DNA of 64,000 bases from Monarcha castaneiventris obscurior (taxonomy: Eukaryota > Chordata > Aves > Passeriformes > Monarchidae): the NCBI GenBank assembly GCA_026261815.1, contig JAMPIT010000174.1:7564001-7628000 (forward strand), read 5' to 3'. The position numbers and the translations under genes are program-made. The notes under the pieces were generated by a model. The model saw only the letters and a list, made by a program, of their open reading frames with translations. It ran no database searches and was not told where the DNA came from. Of this stretch, positions 52,824-64,000 are shown one piece after another. Within the stretch, counting starts at the first letter, position 1, and each line of letters opens with the position of its first letter.

Positions 52824-55800
52824 CTGGAATGAAAGGAAAGGCCATCAGTGCTAAACGTTCAAAATATTCAACCATGCCTACAATAAACAGAAAAGAACAT
52901 ACCAGAACACACTCCTCCCAGATTGTGAAAGAAAGTGCTGAGGCACAGGATAGATATTTGGTGTGAGAAAAACTCAGTAACAGAAAGAGTAAGCTTAAGA
53001 AGGCACTGTTTTTAGCAAGCATATATCAATAATTCTTCTAAGTCAAAGACTACTAAAGTGTATTTTAAAGTTGTAACACAAATATGATCCATTAGGTCAA
53101 AGTCTGAATCCATTCTTTGTTAAAAGTTTTAGATTTCTGAATCTGTAAGAAGTAATTCCAGAGAAGACCACTTAGAGAAATAAACAGTGATTTTACATTT
53201 TAAAGCTGGAGTAGTTCCAAGCAAACAGACTATATGAGACAACCTGAATTACTTCATTTAATACGGCAACTACTCAAAATCCTTCTCTATATTATCAGAG
53301 CCCTGAATGCCAAACAGTGCCAAACCCTGGCACAGCAAGAGTAACCTCCTGTTAAGGGTAAATCACATCACTGCTGTCAGTTCTGAGTGCCAGTTCTTCA
53401 GCACTCACCCCTCAGAACAGCTCTGATACTGAATCCACCGATAAAATCTGTCTACAGAGTGTAAGATCATCCATAAACACACACAGCTACTGAAAGCACA
53501 GCATATAAACCCACTTTTCAGTGTATATGGACAAATATTCTTGCAAATGTTTACCTATGTGAAATTACTGCACAGACAGATGAACATGTGTGTATTGTCA
53601 CCTAAGCAGTAAATCCTACAATTAACATTTTTAAAGATAAATCAGAGATGGATGAAACTATTCCTATGCTTATTGTGACAACACCTTGCATTACCTTGCT
53701 TGCTTTTGATGGACTCTTACAAGTCCTTTGTGAAGTATCTGGGGACGGACATTCAGAAGTTGGCTCTGGATTTTCAGAATCAGGTTCTACAGAAATAAAG
53801 AGAGATAAATATCAAAGTGGGAAAATCAAATCTTTTGCAGAGATCACTAAGCACATTATATTTGACTTTAAAAGAGCTATGAAAGCTGTTGTTAGAGACT
53901 ATTGAATATGTCAAGTGTCATACAAGGTCGTCTGCTTACTGACCTTCCGTAATTTCAGTGAAAGAAGGGACCTTAAGCTGCAACTGGGAAATGAGATTTG
54001 AATGAGATGGAGACTGAACATGAGACGGTGAGCATGGCCTACAAGGTGATTCTCCCCCTACAGATGAAGCAGACCCAAACACAATATTAGAATGATTACA
54101 GATTACCATGGGGGAACTGGTTAGATTTATGTATCTTCAGCACAATGTATCAACTCACCACTGTCCTTGTCTTTCCTATGATCACTGAGAAGTAAAGCTC
54201 TCTGATAACTTCGTTCTCTCACTTGTTCCACAGAGGTTGATGCAGTCCTGCAAGAGAAGCATATTTTAAATTTAAGAGGATGTACTCCCACGGACCAAAT
54301 TTAGGACAATGTATATGCAAATACCAAGTCAGAGAAAGTTTACAGTGTTGGCTGCTCATAACAACCAAATAACTGGTTGTGCATAAGGAATATTATTACT
54401 TAAGTGGTTTGTATGTATTTCCTCCCACTTTAAATACAGTGATTTCCTGCAACCTTGCTATATTGCAAAAACTGGCATTTCCTCTTATTGAGGAAGTATC
54501 TGTAGATCTGTGGGTTCTTCTTTCTCTAAACAACTGAGAAAAAAATAAAAGGTCACAGTTACTGGTTCATAGTCTCCATTTGTAGACAACTGTCTTCTTC
54601 CAGAACTGGAAATAAGTTGTCTTGTTTGTTGTTAAGAATCTGCTCTTTAATAGCACAGGCATAGCTGTAAATTGTGTACCACTACCAATCTATCTCTGTT
54701 TAAGCTTCTATGCTTAACTTGCTGGGTAGTGGGTATGCAGTGACAGTCCTACCTTCCCTCTTTTAACTGGTTACATCTCAATCACAGCCTGATCAAGAAC
54801 ACTGGAAGGGACAGCGCTCCACAAAACTACTTTCCTTGCTGGCAAGGCCATACGGCATCACTCCATGATACCACTGCCCTTGAATAAGTTTTGGTGCTGC
54901 TCTGCAGGGTTACTGCAGAATCTTAGTAGTAAATTCTTCCCTGTTTAGCCTGTTTCCACAGTCATTGCTTACAATTCCGTGCAGTAGCTTCTGCATAGTG
55001 AACTTAACAGCCACTTTTCAGGGGAACACTGAAGACTGCACTTATGTTCTCCCTTCAACTGGCTTTACAAAATCCTTCTGTTCTGGAATAGCTGGAGCAT
55101 CTGAGCAGAAGGATGTTCAACTTCTCAGCCCATGGTTCTTCCCCACAACACTTAGGTCTTCACTACAGCAGAAGAAGATTATCTGCAGGATTTATTTTGT
55201 ACTAGTAACATTTTGGACACAGTGTCACCACAGTTGATCATCTGTTTTAAAGCTACCGAAAACTCAGTGAAAAATTTGTGCAGTGTTTTACACAGACTGA
55301 AGTCACTCTTATCTCCTCCCCATCTGCACTCTACCTCTCCTCAGGATGTCGGGCTGTTTGGAGTATCTGGCATTGCACACACTGCCCATATGGTCGGGCC
55401 TGCAAACCAGGGCACCACTGAGCAATCATGGACAGCAATCATGGACAATGCTGTGTCACCACACGCTCCCACCTGAGTGTGAGCCGCTGGCCAGGCTGCA
55501 TCCAGCCCCGCGCAGGGCAGTTACGCAACAGCAAACATCCCACACACATTCCAGCCACATGAGTGAAAAACAGACCTCTGCACGTCTTCCAGAAGCCTTT
55601 GCCAATCAATACAGATCATTCTCCTGTTCCACCCTATGCCCTACAAAACTTTTGGAAAGGCTTTGGATTTAACACGAAAAATTCTCCTCAGCCCACAGAG
55701 AAAGCAGTGGAAATACATGGACACAAATTCTCAAACCAATACCTGTTTTGCTCTTAGAAAATAAAAAAGGAGAATTAAAATAATTTAACAAGTGTCTTAT

Positions 55801-58800
55801 GAGTAATTCTTCATGTACTCTAATCATTATGAAGTATCTGCTGTATTTCTGAGGAAAAAAGTAAGACGACTTTTTACCAAGCTGAAAGAAGGGCTTCCAG
55901 TCAGTAATCTGCAACAGCAACCTTAATGAAAACTAGATTTCAAATATCGAAGACTTAGATTTACATAAATAATTCATCTGAACTTTAGTCCTATAGTTTT
56001 GTGGCTTACCACTGAACTTCGGGTTCACTCTTCTCACTGGAGGAAGATTCCTTAATTGCACAGTTGTTGCCAGTGTCTTCTGGAGCTGCATTATAAACAG
56101 TAGTTGGCAGTGGTAAAGGCAGGCTTGCAGTGTTATCAGTTTGCTCCCCATTTTCACCACTGTTGTTGTACCCATCATTAGCACCATTGTTACTACTCGT
56201 ATTTCCTCCACCAGCAGCATGAGGAGATACAGTGACCAGGGGGAAGTTGTCTGTCTTTGAGCCACTTTTTCGAGCTTCACGTTGCCTCTTACGGTATTCT
56301 AACAAGGACACCTAAGGGGAAAAAAAAACACATGAACAAACATTAGAAAGGAAGTTTTACCCATTTTCTTTCTCACAGTTTCTATTAAATGTACTATATT
56401 TCAGTAAGACGTACCATGTAACTGATTCTAAAAAAAGGGGCAGAGATTAATTGAAGATATTCCACCACATCTGCAGTGAATTTACAGATTACTGAGCTAC
56501 TACCAGCTGTAAAGATTATAGTACAAAAATGCTTCTGCCAAGAGAAGATGTGTTCTGCCTCAGGGAAGAAGCAGATGACACAGGTCAGCAAAAGGTCCAC
56601 TGCTGAAGTAATTTTGTTGGCTGGTTACAAGGGACTCTACAGTTTTTCCTGGAACTGCAAAATTTTAAGATTATATTGATATGGTAAAGCTAATTTCAAG
56701 AGATGTCACATTCTGCTTTTAGACTTACTCCCTTGCATGAGAACCCACTACCGTTCTGCTTCATTGTGCTGCACATATCAAAGGATTTGCTAAGCTCTTC
56801 ACACCTTTTCTTATTCTTAACATACAGAATTTGCAACTTCTTTTTCCCAGAGTTTATTCTGAATTTCTGTCTTTACTGCATTTTAAGAGAGACTGATTAA
56901 GAACATATTTTTAAGCTCTTATTACCAAAAATAATGACACATAGTTCCTATTTCATGTATTATGTATGTAGACTCACTACGACGACGCTCCATAGAACAG
57001 AAACCAGCTTAAGTGGTTAGTAAATGGCTTCCAGTGAAAAAAATACATGTTCAAGTGTTTTCATTATGAATCTTCAGGATTTGAAGTAGAAAGTTGAAAC
57101 ACTGACCTTCAGACCTACTTTATTCAGTAACTACACTAGTTTGGTAAAAATGACACTTAATGTCTATAAATTTTCTTCTAGTTACAAACATCCTGCTCTG
57201 AGCCATATAGCATACAAACCACCAAACTACAGTGCAATAATGAAAAAAAACCTAAATCTTTGATTTGCTTAGTCCTCAATAAAATTGGATATCCATTTCT
57301 ACACAGAGAGAAAACCAAAGCAGCTGCTCTGTTTGCAGTCCCAAGGGGTTTTGTTTGTTTGCTTTCAAACAGGCCTATTAGAGACCCATCCATGTGTCAG
57401 AGTAAAAACTGAAAAATATCTGATTTTGCAAAAAAAAAAGTTCAGGTTAAGAACTGATCTTGCTTTCAAACAATTTTGTATTATTTCCACGTCACGTGAC
57501 AGGGATCCCCTACAGAATATTGCTTTAAAAAAAGCTTAAATGTTAAGAAACCTATGTAGTGTGGCCACAATGTACAGGACTGTATTGATAAAGGACTTGT
57601 GCAATAATAAGAGAAAACAGGAGCAATTGTCCACTGAAATGTAGAAATAGGCAAAAACATCCTGCAAAGACCTAACTAAGGACATTGCTGTCTTAGGTGA
57701 TCCTAGGGAAAAGGCTCTTATTAGTCTCCTACAAAATTCCTGAATTCTCACCTTTCATCTTACATGGGATCCAGCCCACCACCTCTTTTTTTATATTATC
57801 AAAGGTTTCAAATTTTTGTGTGTGTGTCCTCACAAACTCTAAAACCCCTTCTTTCAGGGGTACAATTTTCTCTGGTTGTTTCTTCAAAGAGACTTTTAGA
57901 CAGGAATCCTGTGACTGGGGGGGTGTCATGGGGCAGCCATCCCTTTTTTAATTTGAGGATTAGTGTATCATAAGCTCTCAGCAGCAACAACCTGGAAGAA
58001 TCCTTGCCAGCAAGAGAAGTGGGGAGGGTTACTGAAGTACTAAGTGCTGGGGGTTTTTGTGAAGACTAATTTAGCCTTCAGGAAAAGAATAATGTCAAGT
58101 TACAGAAATTTTAGCTTCTGTTTTCTTTTTGGGTTTGCCAAAACAGCAGGAATACAGTAACACACACAAGATCTATCAAATTCTCAGGGCTGTGACCAGG
58201 TAAGAACAGAGCTCCTACAATATTGTTCCATTTATGTCTCAGCTTGAAGCAAGTAAACAAAAATGCACTTCTGATGGAGAACTACTGAAGGTACACTGCT
58301 TCCCAGCAGGATGCCCCCAGAGGAGCAGGCATATACAAGGGGCTGCAATGTGACCAAAAATACCCAAACCCCACTGTGCATGCACGTACACATGCAGAGA
58401 ACAACCCTACCCTCCTAATCACTACTTCCATAAAGAAAATAAGTCACACCTTTCAAACAAGAAAGATTATACTAGAGTCTTTGATGAGACAGAACAGGCA
58501 AGCTGGTACACTGGAAACTACTGCCTTTCGTGTCTGTCATCCTTTCTGCAAAGGGAGTCAACCTGACAGTAAAATGCAGTCTACGAGTTATGCAAAGTAA
58601 CTTCCAATCCTGGTTTGAGTTGCCCATGACTATTTCACTTACCTACAAGAACTGTTTCATGAGAGGAGCAAATTTAGATTGTGCTTATTTTTCAAACAGT
58701 ATTTAAAAAAAACCCCAAACAAATTAAGCCAAGAAAAATATCTCTTGGAACTAAGGATTTCTGTGCAGTTCTAACTTTAAAGTCTGAGTAGCATAAATCT

Positions 58801-61800
58801 GTTGGTGCAATTTCTTGCAGTAATTCATAACAGATGCTCACAGTATATGATCTCTATGATGCCAGTATATATTCTGTGTAACAAAATACTCTAACACTGG
58901 GTGGCATAAGCAACCATTTCAAACCTGAAAAACAGTTATTTATTGGGCAATTCATTTAAGACTCATTTGAAATAGAATTTGTATCTTTTACGTTGGAAAA
59001 ATACATTTACTGATTGTTTTATGCAGCTTTTCTCTTTGCCCTTCATTTCACCTGAATGTCTACTACACTGTAGTATGCAAATACAAGCCACCAGTTGGTT
59101 TTTATTACATTGGGATTCTTTCTGTTATAGAAATAATATTAGCAGACAATGGAAGACAGACCAAATGATTCTTAAAGTTATAACCTTTTTCTTTTGTGGA
59201 GGGTTCTGGGGTGTGCAATTTCCATCCATCAAATTGTCGTTATTGACAGTCCTTCCAAAGCCAGGTGCAATTCCATCTTCTGAAGTACAAAAAACAGATG
59301 CTTCCATGAACATGCCTCTTGCATCGTCTTGAATCAGGCACTTTGACTCGCTTATTCTGAATCCACCTCCTACCTCCAACTGATGTGAAGGGGTCAAGTC
59401 CCTCAAATTAGAATTCATTGAGAAATTTACACCTGTCCTGTCAGGACTTTTTACCCAGGAAGAATAAATTGTGCCCCGTCCACAATGAGCAGTTTCTAAT
59501 TGGCTGTTTGAATCAGTCCTATCATGTGTGGGGGCTTCCAGGTTTTTATGCAGTGCACTTTGCTCAATTACTTCGAGTCCCAGCTGGAGGTCTGACACAG
59601 ATTCCATTTCTCCAGTGCACTGCCGTGTGACATCAGTCCTATTCCTTGGACTAGAATATCCAATAGTCTTTATTTCTTGCAGGCCCATTTCTGTCAGGTT
59701 GGAATTTCTGAAAGAATTCAGTGCTAGAATTGATGTTCTGTCATAACCCTGCATGAAGAAAAAGCATGTAACTATTTTTTCACACTCCATCAAAACTGCA
59801 ACTATTTGACATTCAGATGTGACTTTAAGTGGGATTGAAGGCCTTCCAGTACTATGAATTTATCCGTTTTTAAGAAACAATTCTACAGCCAGACACTTCG
59901 TTCTACTATTCCCCTGTATTAGGTTAAAGCATTTTAATAAAATGTACATTAACCAAAATAAAAATAAACACTAAATGCCAGGTTTTATTTTTGACTGGCA
60001 GAGGAAGGGGAGGAGCTTCAAAAGGAGCAAGTCCCAGGCCAGGAAGGTATGAAGCACTTGCTTCAACATAAAATCAATCCTCCTCAGTGTCAAAACACCT
60101 ATTTTGAAGAGGGAGAATGAAGGAAAAGTTTTTCCAAGACACTTCCGAAAGACACTTGATGAAGCCCCACAGCAGGACACACATCCTTGCAGGCTGGGAG
60201 TACCCAGGCATATTCCAACAGCACTTGCTCTTCAACTAATCCACCACCTATACAGATTTACTAACTTTCTGCTCTGCTCTCTCACTCTGAGCATAACTGG
60301 GATCAATAAAAACAATTAAGAAATGCTGGTAACAAGGAAAAATGTTAATCTGAATCTGAACTGCAGCCTGGAAAGTGAAGTGTTTTCTGTTCCTGTCTAG
60401 AAATTGCAGTAGTTACTCCTTTCCATTGATCCTGATCCAAATCAGAATTTTTAAGTGATACAGAGAGAAGCCAGTTTAAAATAGAGAATATAATAGGTGA
60501 GGTGGAAATATAAAGCAGTAAGCAAATAAAACCAATGGGGAAGTTACCCTTTAAATTCTCAGAAGCTTATAATGGCTGGTGAAAAGCATTTACTAAGAGC
60601 AGCCATACAGGTGAAATCGAGATACCACTCACAGGTTTTGCAGGTTTCCTTACCTCTTGACTGTAAGCTCGCCTTTTTATTTCTGGGGAACTGTCAGGTG
60701 AGGAAATATTCTAAATAAATAAGAAGAAATTGCAAGTCAATTTATTTTTTAGCCTCCAGAAAGACCCACCCCACACACGTTTTGTAGCAGGAGTACAAAT
60801 ACTGATTTACACTGCAATGTCTGAACACATTCCCTGAACATTCTAAAATTCATTATTAATCTCACCTCAAAGTGCATGGTATTTCCATGTATACATGGAG
60901 TTACAGGAGTAACTGGTGAATATATGGGTTTGTAACCATTTCGACAAGCTTCATCTTCTGATTTTACCCTCGGAGGAGTAGCAAACAACGATGGTTCGGA
61001 GGCAGTGATGTCAGCATGGGTTGGTGTGGCATAGGGAGAAGGAGTAGGTGTAGAGGTTTCTGAGAATGCAGACTCCAACAGCTGATACAGTCTTCGTTTT
61101 TTTAGTGGTGTGGTTAGATCTGTGTGTTAAAATTAGAAAAAAGTTAGAAGGTTTCCAAATATAGTAATCACTTACAGTTAAGTACCTTATGCAATGAAAT
61201 TGTGAATTCCAAATTAAAGAATTCTAAAATTAAAAAAAAGTCTCTGAAGGGCAGGCTTCCTGAGAGATGAACTTTTAACAGCCTACAGACTTCCTGAAAA
61301 ATAAACTCTTAACAGCCTACAGATACATCAGTAACTGAACTGTGTGCTAGGATGCTGGGAAGAACTGTCTGTGTCTCCAGAAAAGATAGAGACAACTTCT
61401 ATGCATTTTTAAGACTGTTCAGCTGAAAGATGGAAATTCAACATCCAGGACTGAAAACAGGAATCATCTGATAGGCCCTATATGCTTGTGAAAGGGCGTT
61501 GGTTTTAGTGCACTTCAATTTTCTGTTATGCCTACAAGACTACACAGCTTTTCCCCTGAGTGCTACATTGGCCTACTGAGTTTAAAAGGGATTCTAAGCA
61601 TACAGAAAGCATAGAAAATTAAATTTATAACCTGACCTCTTAATATTAATACCAAATCCGTTAGTCTTTTGTTGAGTGTAAATGCTAGGAAATATAGTGG
61701 TTTCTTATCTAATATACATTAAAGGGGGAAAAACTCCCAACCACTATGAAACTAAGCATTTCTTTCAATGAAAGTATCAGGAAAACATGCAAATACCCCT

Positions 61801-62468
61801 GGAATTTTCATCAACTCATCACTTTAAAAAACAGTGCTCCACAATCAGTACTCTGACATAGCTCTTACGTAGTGTATTTATAAAAGCTTCACACCTGTTA
61901 AGGAACAGCTGTCATTCAGTAATAAAGGACTTTTATGTTCACCATTGATGGCCGGACTTCTAGATCTCTCTTGTGATGGTGAATTAAATCTGTCAATCGT
62001 TGTTGAATTTTCTTCTTCCAAAGCCTGCTTCAACCAACGCTGTAATACGACAAGTTCGAATTAGTGACTTAAAACTTTAATGATGAACATTTCAAAATGT
62101 GTAACATGACTGGTTTGCCAACCAGCCTTTTTTCTGCCTGAATTTATGCTAGTAAATAAAGACTTCTTTTTAATTAATATGGGATAGAATACCATAATGA
62201 AGGGAAGCATTACCTTCTTACAAGAGCCAGTAATGTTTTCCACAGGTTCTTTTTTCCTCCTCTTTTCTGAAAGGAATGGAGAAGTAAAACGGATATAGTG
62301 CTTTGGAGTCGAATATACGTGTGGACTGTAAGTGAGCCCGGGTAAAGAATTCAGCTGAGTAGCCAGAACTTCAGGGTCGGTGGTTATGCGTAGAGGCCTT
62401 TCTGGTACACTGTCCATGGGCTTCCCTGCTTTATCACTCTTCTCACTTAACCATTCACTAACCAAGTG
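51309..62468 (-). CDS. KMT2E: KMT2E (MLL5), C-terminal part (spliced CDS span, 10 coding exons, 5' partial)
   Basis: KMT2E is a nuclear chromatin protein that reads H3K4me3 through a PHD finger and carries a SET domain with little or no methyltransferase activity. It acts with HCFC1 and OGT in cell-cycle and transcription control. Ten - strand exons join to 1128 residues plus stop in one frame, about 60 % of the 1858-residue human protein. The PHD and SET regions are not in the window. What is present is disordered: basic/Ser-rich segments ([18 protein letters not shown]), a Thr/Pro segment ([20 protein letters not shown]), [18 protein letters not shown], and a Pro/His/Gln-rich tail with four long proline runs ending [11 protein letters not shown]. 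These segments and the end match human KMT2E as I recall it. Position tail-to-tail with SRPK2 agrees with mammalian synteny. Confidence 0.97.
52824..53694 (-). other. KMT2E: KMT2E intron (871 bp)
   Basis: AT-rich, with GTAATG donor and TTCCAG acceptor on the - strand. Nothing else recognised. Confidence 0.9.
53695..53786 (-). CDS. KMT2E: KMT2E coding exon (92 nt)
   Basis: The acceptor is TTTATTTCTGTAG| and the donor is AAGCAAG|GTAATG on the - strand. It completes a Glu codon and encodes [20 protein letters not shown] and [10 protein letters not shown], a Ser/Pro-rich disordered stretch. Confidence 0.93.
53944..54057 (-). CDS. KMT2E: KMT2E coding exon (114 nt)
   Basis: The acceptor is CTTCATCTGTAG| and the donor is CGGAAG|GTCAGT, a slightly non-consensus site. 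It encodes [20 protein letters not shown] followed by [17 protein letters not shown]. It contains a Cys pair and SPS/SHS repeats, with no known domain. Confidence 0.93.
54159..54247 (-). CDS. KMT2E: KMT2E coding exon (89 nt)
   Basis: The acceptor is TTCTCTTGCAG| and the donor is GACAGTG|GTGAGT. It encodes [20 protein letters not shown] and SDHRKDKDS, a conserved charged helix-like segment. It is separated from the next exon by only 101 bases. Confidence 0.95.
54248..56009 (-). other. KMT2E: KMT2E intron (1.8 kb)
   Basis: No gene, RNA or repeat family recognised. Slightly less AT-rich at 54960-55600, with open frames that match nothing. Confidence 0.9.
56010..56311 (-). CDS. KMT2E: KMT2E coding exon (302 nt)
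   Basis: Acceptor TTTCCCCTTAG| and donor CAGTG|GTAAGC on the - strand. It encodes [20 protein letters not shown], then an Asn/Gly/Ser-rich low-complexity stretch ([20 protein letters not shown]), and ends EKSEPEVQW. The basic start is strongly conserved with mammals, while the middle is variable. Confidence 0.96.
56312..59184 (-). other. KMT2E: KMT2E intron (2.9 kb)
   Basis: AT-rich intron without recognisable gene, RNA or LINE. The donor at its 5' end (59184 side) is GTTATA, weak for U2. Confidence 0.9.
59185..59748 (-). CDS. KMT2E: KMT2E coding exon (564 nt)
   Basis: Acceptor TTCATGCAG| and donor AAAAAG|GTTATA. 188 codons in phase 0. It encodes [44 protein letters not shown]-type variable parts, [40 protein letters not shown], and ends [14 protein letters not shown]. 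It is conserved with mammalian KMT2E, with no catalytic fold known. The splice donor is weak. Confidence 0.96.
59749..60653 (-). other. KMT2E: KMT2E intron (905 bp)
   Basis: AT-rich intron, nothing recognised inside. Confidence 0.9.
60654..60710 (-). CDS. KMT2E: KMT2E coding exon (57 nt)
   Basis: Acceptor CTTATTTATTTAG| and donor CAAGAG|GTAAGG. Nineteen codons in phase 0: [19 protein letters not shown]. Skipping it would keep the frame, so it could be a cassette exon, though nothing in the sequence proves that. Confidence 0.95.
60866..61119 (-). CDS. KMT2E: KMT2E coding exon (254 nt)
   Basis: Acceptor TTTTAACACACAG| and donor TTTGAG|GTGAGA. It completes Asp and encodes [60 protein letters not shown] and [20 protein letters not shown], ending MHFE. 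The repeated TP/SP dipeptides look like targets for proline-directed kinases (inference), and KKRR is a candidate nuclear-localisation signal. Confidence 0.96.
61120..61894 (-). other. KMT2E: KMT2E intron (775 bp)
   Basis: AT-rich intron with a local imperfect duplication near 61252-61325, where CCTGAGAGATGAACTTTTAA and CCTGAAAAATAAACTCTTAA are each followed by CAGCCTACAGA. No gene recognised. Confidence 0.9.
61895..62039 (-). CDS. KMT2E: KMT2E coding exon (145 nt)
   Basis: Acceptor GTCGTATTACAG| and donor TAACAG|GTGTGA. It encodes [40 protein letters not shown] and LNDSCSLT plus one base of Asp. It is conserved with mammals. Confidence 0.96.
62214..62468 (-). CDS. KMT2E: KMT2E coding exon (255 nt), first one seen in the window
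   Basis: Acceptor CTCTGTTTAG| and donor AAGAAG|GTAATG. 85 codons in phase 0: [60 protein letters not shown] and [20 protein letters not shown], ending GSCKK. It lies C-terminal to the SET region of KMT2E. The preceding exon lies beyond 64000. Confidence 0.96.
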
Positions 62469-64000
62469 CTAAACAGAGAGAGAGAAAAAAATAGTGTTGT
62501 ATGAATGTGTTTATCAGTGGCTTTTAAAAAGTGTTTAGTTCAATTATTCATCTAGTCAACTACTACACAAACCAGAAGCACTTTGTTTCCAGGCTCCAAG
62601 TTTAAACATACCTGGCAAGAATGAGGTCAGTTTTAGAGAAATCATGGGGACAGCAGAAGAGATCAGTACAGATTTGCTTACACACCAGTTGGGGGCGGAA
62701 GTGTAGTTATTTTTTTTGTTGTAAACTACACTTAATTCTTTTGCATTCAATTCTCACTGAACATTACAATACAAGTGTCCAGATCAACTGTATTTAGGAT
62801 GTCAATCTAGTACCAGAATTCCAAACCAGAATTTAAACTGGTGCCTGAGCAGTGAGGCTGAGGAGAAATAGTGTAACATTAATAGAACAAAGTTTAAGAA
62901 ACCCTGCATCAGATTTCCATACTGTCAAGACCATGCCTCAGTCAACACATCACGTAGCTGCCTTGAACACTCTTTAACTGTAATAGTAAATGTGGTGTAA
63001 TTTACTATGAAGACACACTGGTCTAAAAAGGGTATTCTTTCCTACCTAGTTCAGTGTTTTTAAAAAATATGCCAGTGGATTTTTATTTCTAATAGTAGAT
63101 AAACTAACCTACTAGATTTTACAATGATTCAAAATTAAGGACATGCAACATTAAAAAGTATTAATATTATATTAAGGCTTTAACACAAATTATCACAATA
63201 TATTTAAGTTGTCTTTTAAAAACCCATTTTTATTTAATTAATTTTTAAAGGAAGACCTTCTCTGCACTTAGGGTACACTGGGTGCAATGCAGAGACCTTT
63301 CACAGATGCCTGAAGCCTGAATTTTACTGCACTTTTTTTCTGTTTCATAGTATTAAGGATGTCTTCTTTCTTTTCTGCAATGCAACAGGCAAGAAAGGAA
63401 GAAAGATTCTAGTGTTCCCTCTCACAAGAATTTAACAGTGATGCAAGACGCAGTGTTACAGAATGACTCAGGTACCTTTTGGAAAAAAAACCTACATTAC
63501 ATTTGAGGGTTTAAGACAAAAAACCATCTTGAAATTGTTATTTTTCTACTGACAAGAAGTTTCAACCTATGACTTCCTCCCCCTTTTCCTCCACTGATTA
63601 AAATTTTCAGGACTTCTTGTACATCACACTACAAATACTTTTTAATGCATTCTGTGAATTTTAAAGCAGAAAGCTATACTGCTTTAGTTAGTTATTTTAA
63701 AGCAGTTAGCTGTACTTGCAGATTTAAGTTTTTGAGTGTCTTTTAGTATTGTGCTGTTTCTTACAAGTTTCTTGCAATGCAGTCCAATGGAAAAAAAATT
63801 GTAAAACAATGCACTGAAGAGTAAAGAATCTTTCCCCCAAACATGCAGATTGGGGTGTTTATATCCATTCACTTCTGAAGAGACATTCTGAGAAGTACTA
63901 GAAGTCAGTGATTTCCCTGGAGATATTGTTTGCTATCTGAAGCATACAGTGAACAAAGGAAAGAAAGGCAACTTTTATTTCCTTGGGTTTTTCTTTAAAT
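62469..64000 (-). other. KMT2E: KMT2E intron (partial)
   Basis: AT-rich DNA to the edge of the window. I looked for the exon preceding the SEWLSEK segment and found none. Open frames here are short and match nothing. Confidence 0.85.

Overview
This window is vertebrate nuclear DNA, almost certainly from a bird. It has long AT-rich introns, short exons with GT-AG borders, and antisense 3' ends of CR1 LINEs, the typical avian retrotransposon. Nothing in it looks prokaryotic: no operons and no ribosome-binding sites. The species cannot be named from the sequence.

Two genes lie tail to tail. The + strand carries most of SRPK2, the SR-protein kinase. Its coding exons run from about 5473 to a stop at 47406, and the first coding exon(s) lie before the window. 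Fourteen joined exons give 675 residues in one unbroken frame, about the length expected from human residue 14 to the end. The - strand carries the 3' part of KMT2E (MLL5): ten coding exons from 62468 down to a stop at 51309, 1128 residues, the disordered C-terminal ~60 % of the protein. The PHD and SET exons lie beyond the right edge. About 2.1 kb without a gene separates the two predicted poly(A) sites.

Layout: 1-5472, SRPK2 upstream intron with a CR1 scrap; 5473-12460, exons for the proline-rich N-terminus and the kinase N-lobe; 12461-17927, a 5.5 kb intron with U12-type splice signals; 17928-29878, the rest of the N-lobe and catalytic loop, the charged spacer and the activation segment, interrupted by an antisense CR1 (about 18673-19745); 29879-39425, a large intron; 39426-47406, C-lobe exons including a duplicated 93-nt exon pair; 47407-50549, SRPK2 3' UTR and intergenic DNA; 50550-62468, KMT2E; 62469-64000, KMT2E intron.

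The points most worth a second look are all in SRPK2. (1) Two 93-nt exons (40211-40303 and 40735-40827) encode alternative versions of the same kinase C-lobe segment, and the second resembles SRPK1 more than SRPK2. (2) The intron splitting the hinge region has near-perfect minor-spliceosome signals. (3) There is a 26-nt exon that cannot be skipped without a frameshift. A kinase that controls splicing therefore appears to depend on unusual splicing itself. I see no evidence of a wholly new multi-gene system.
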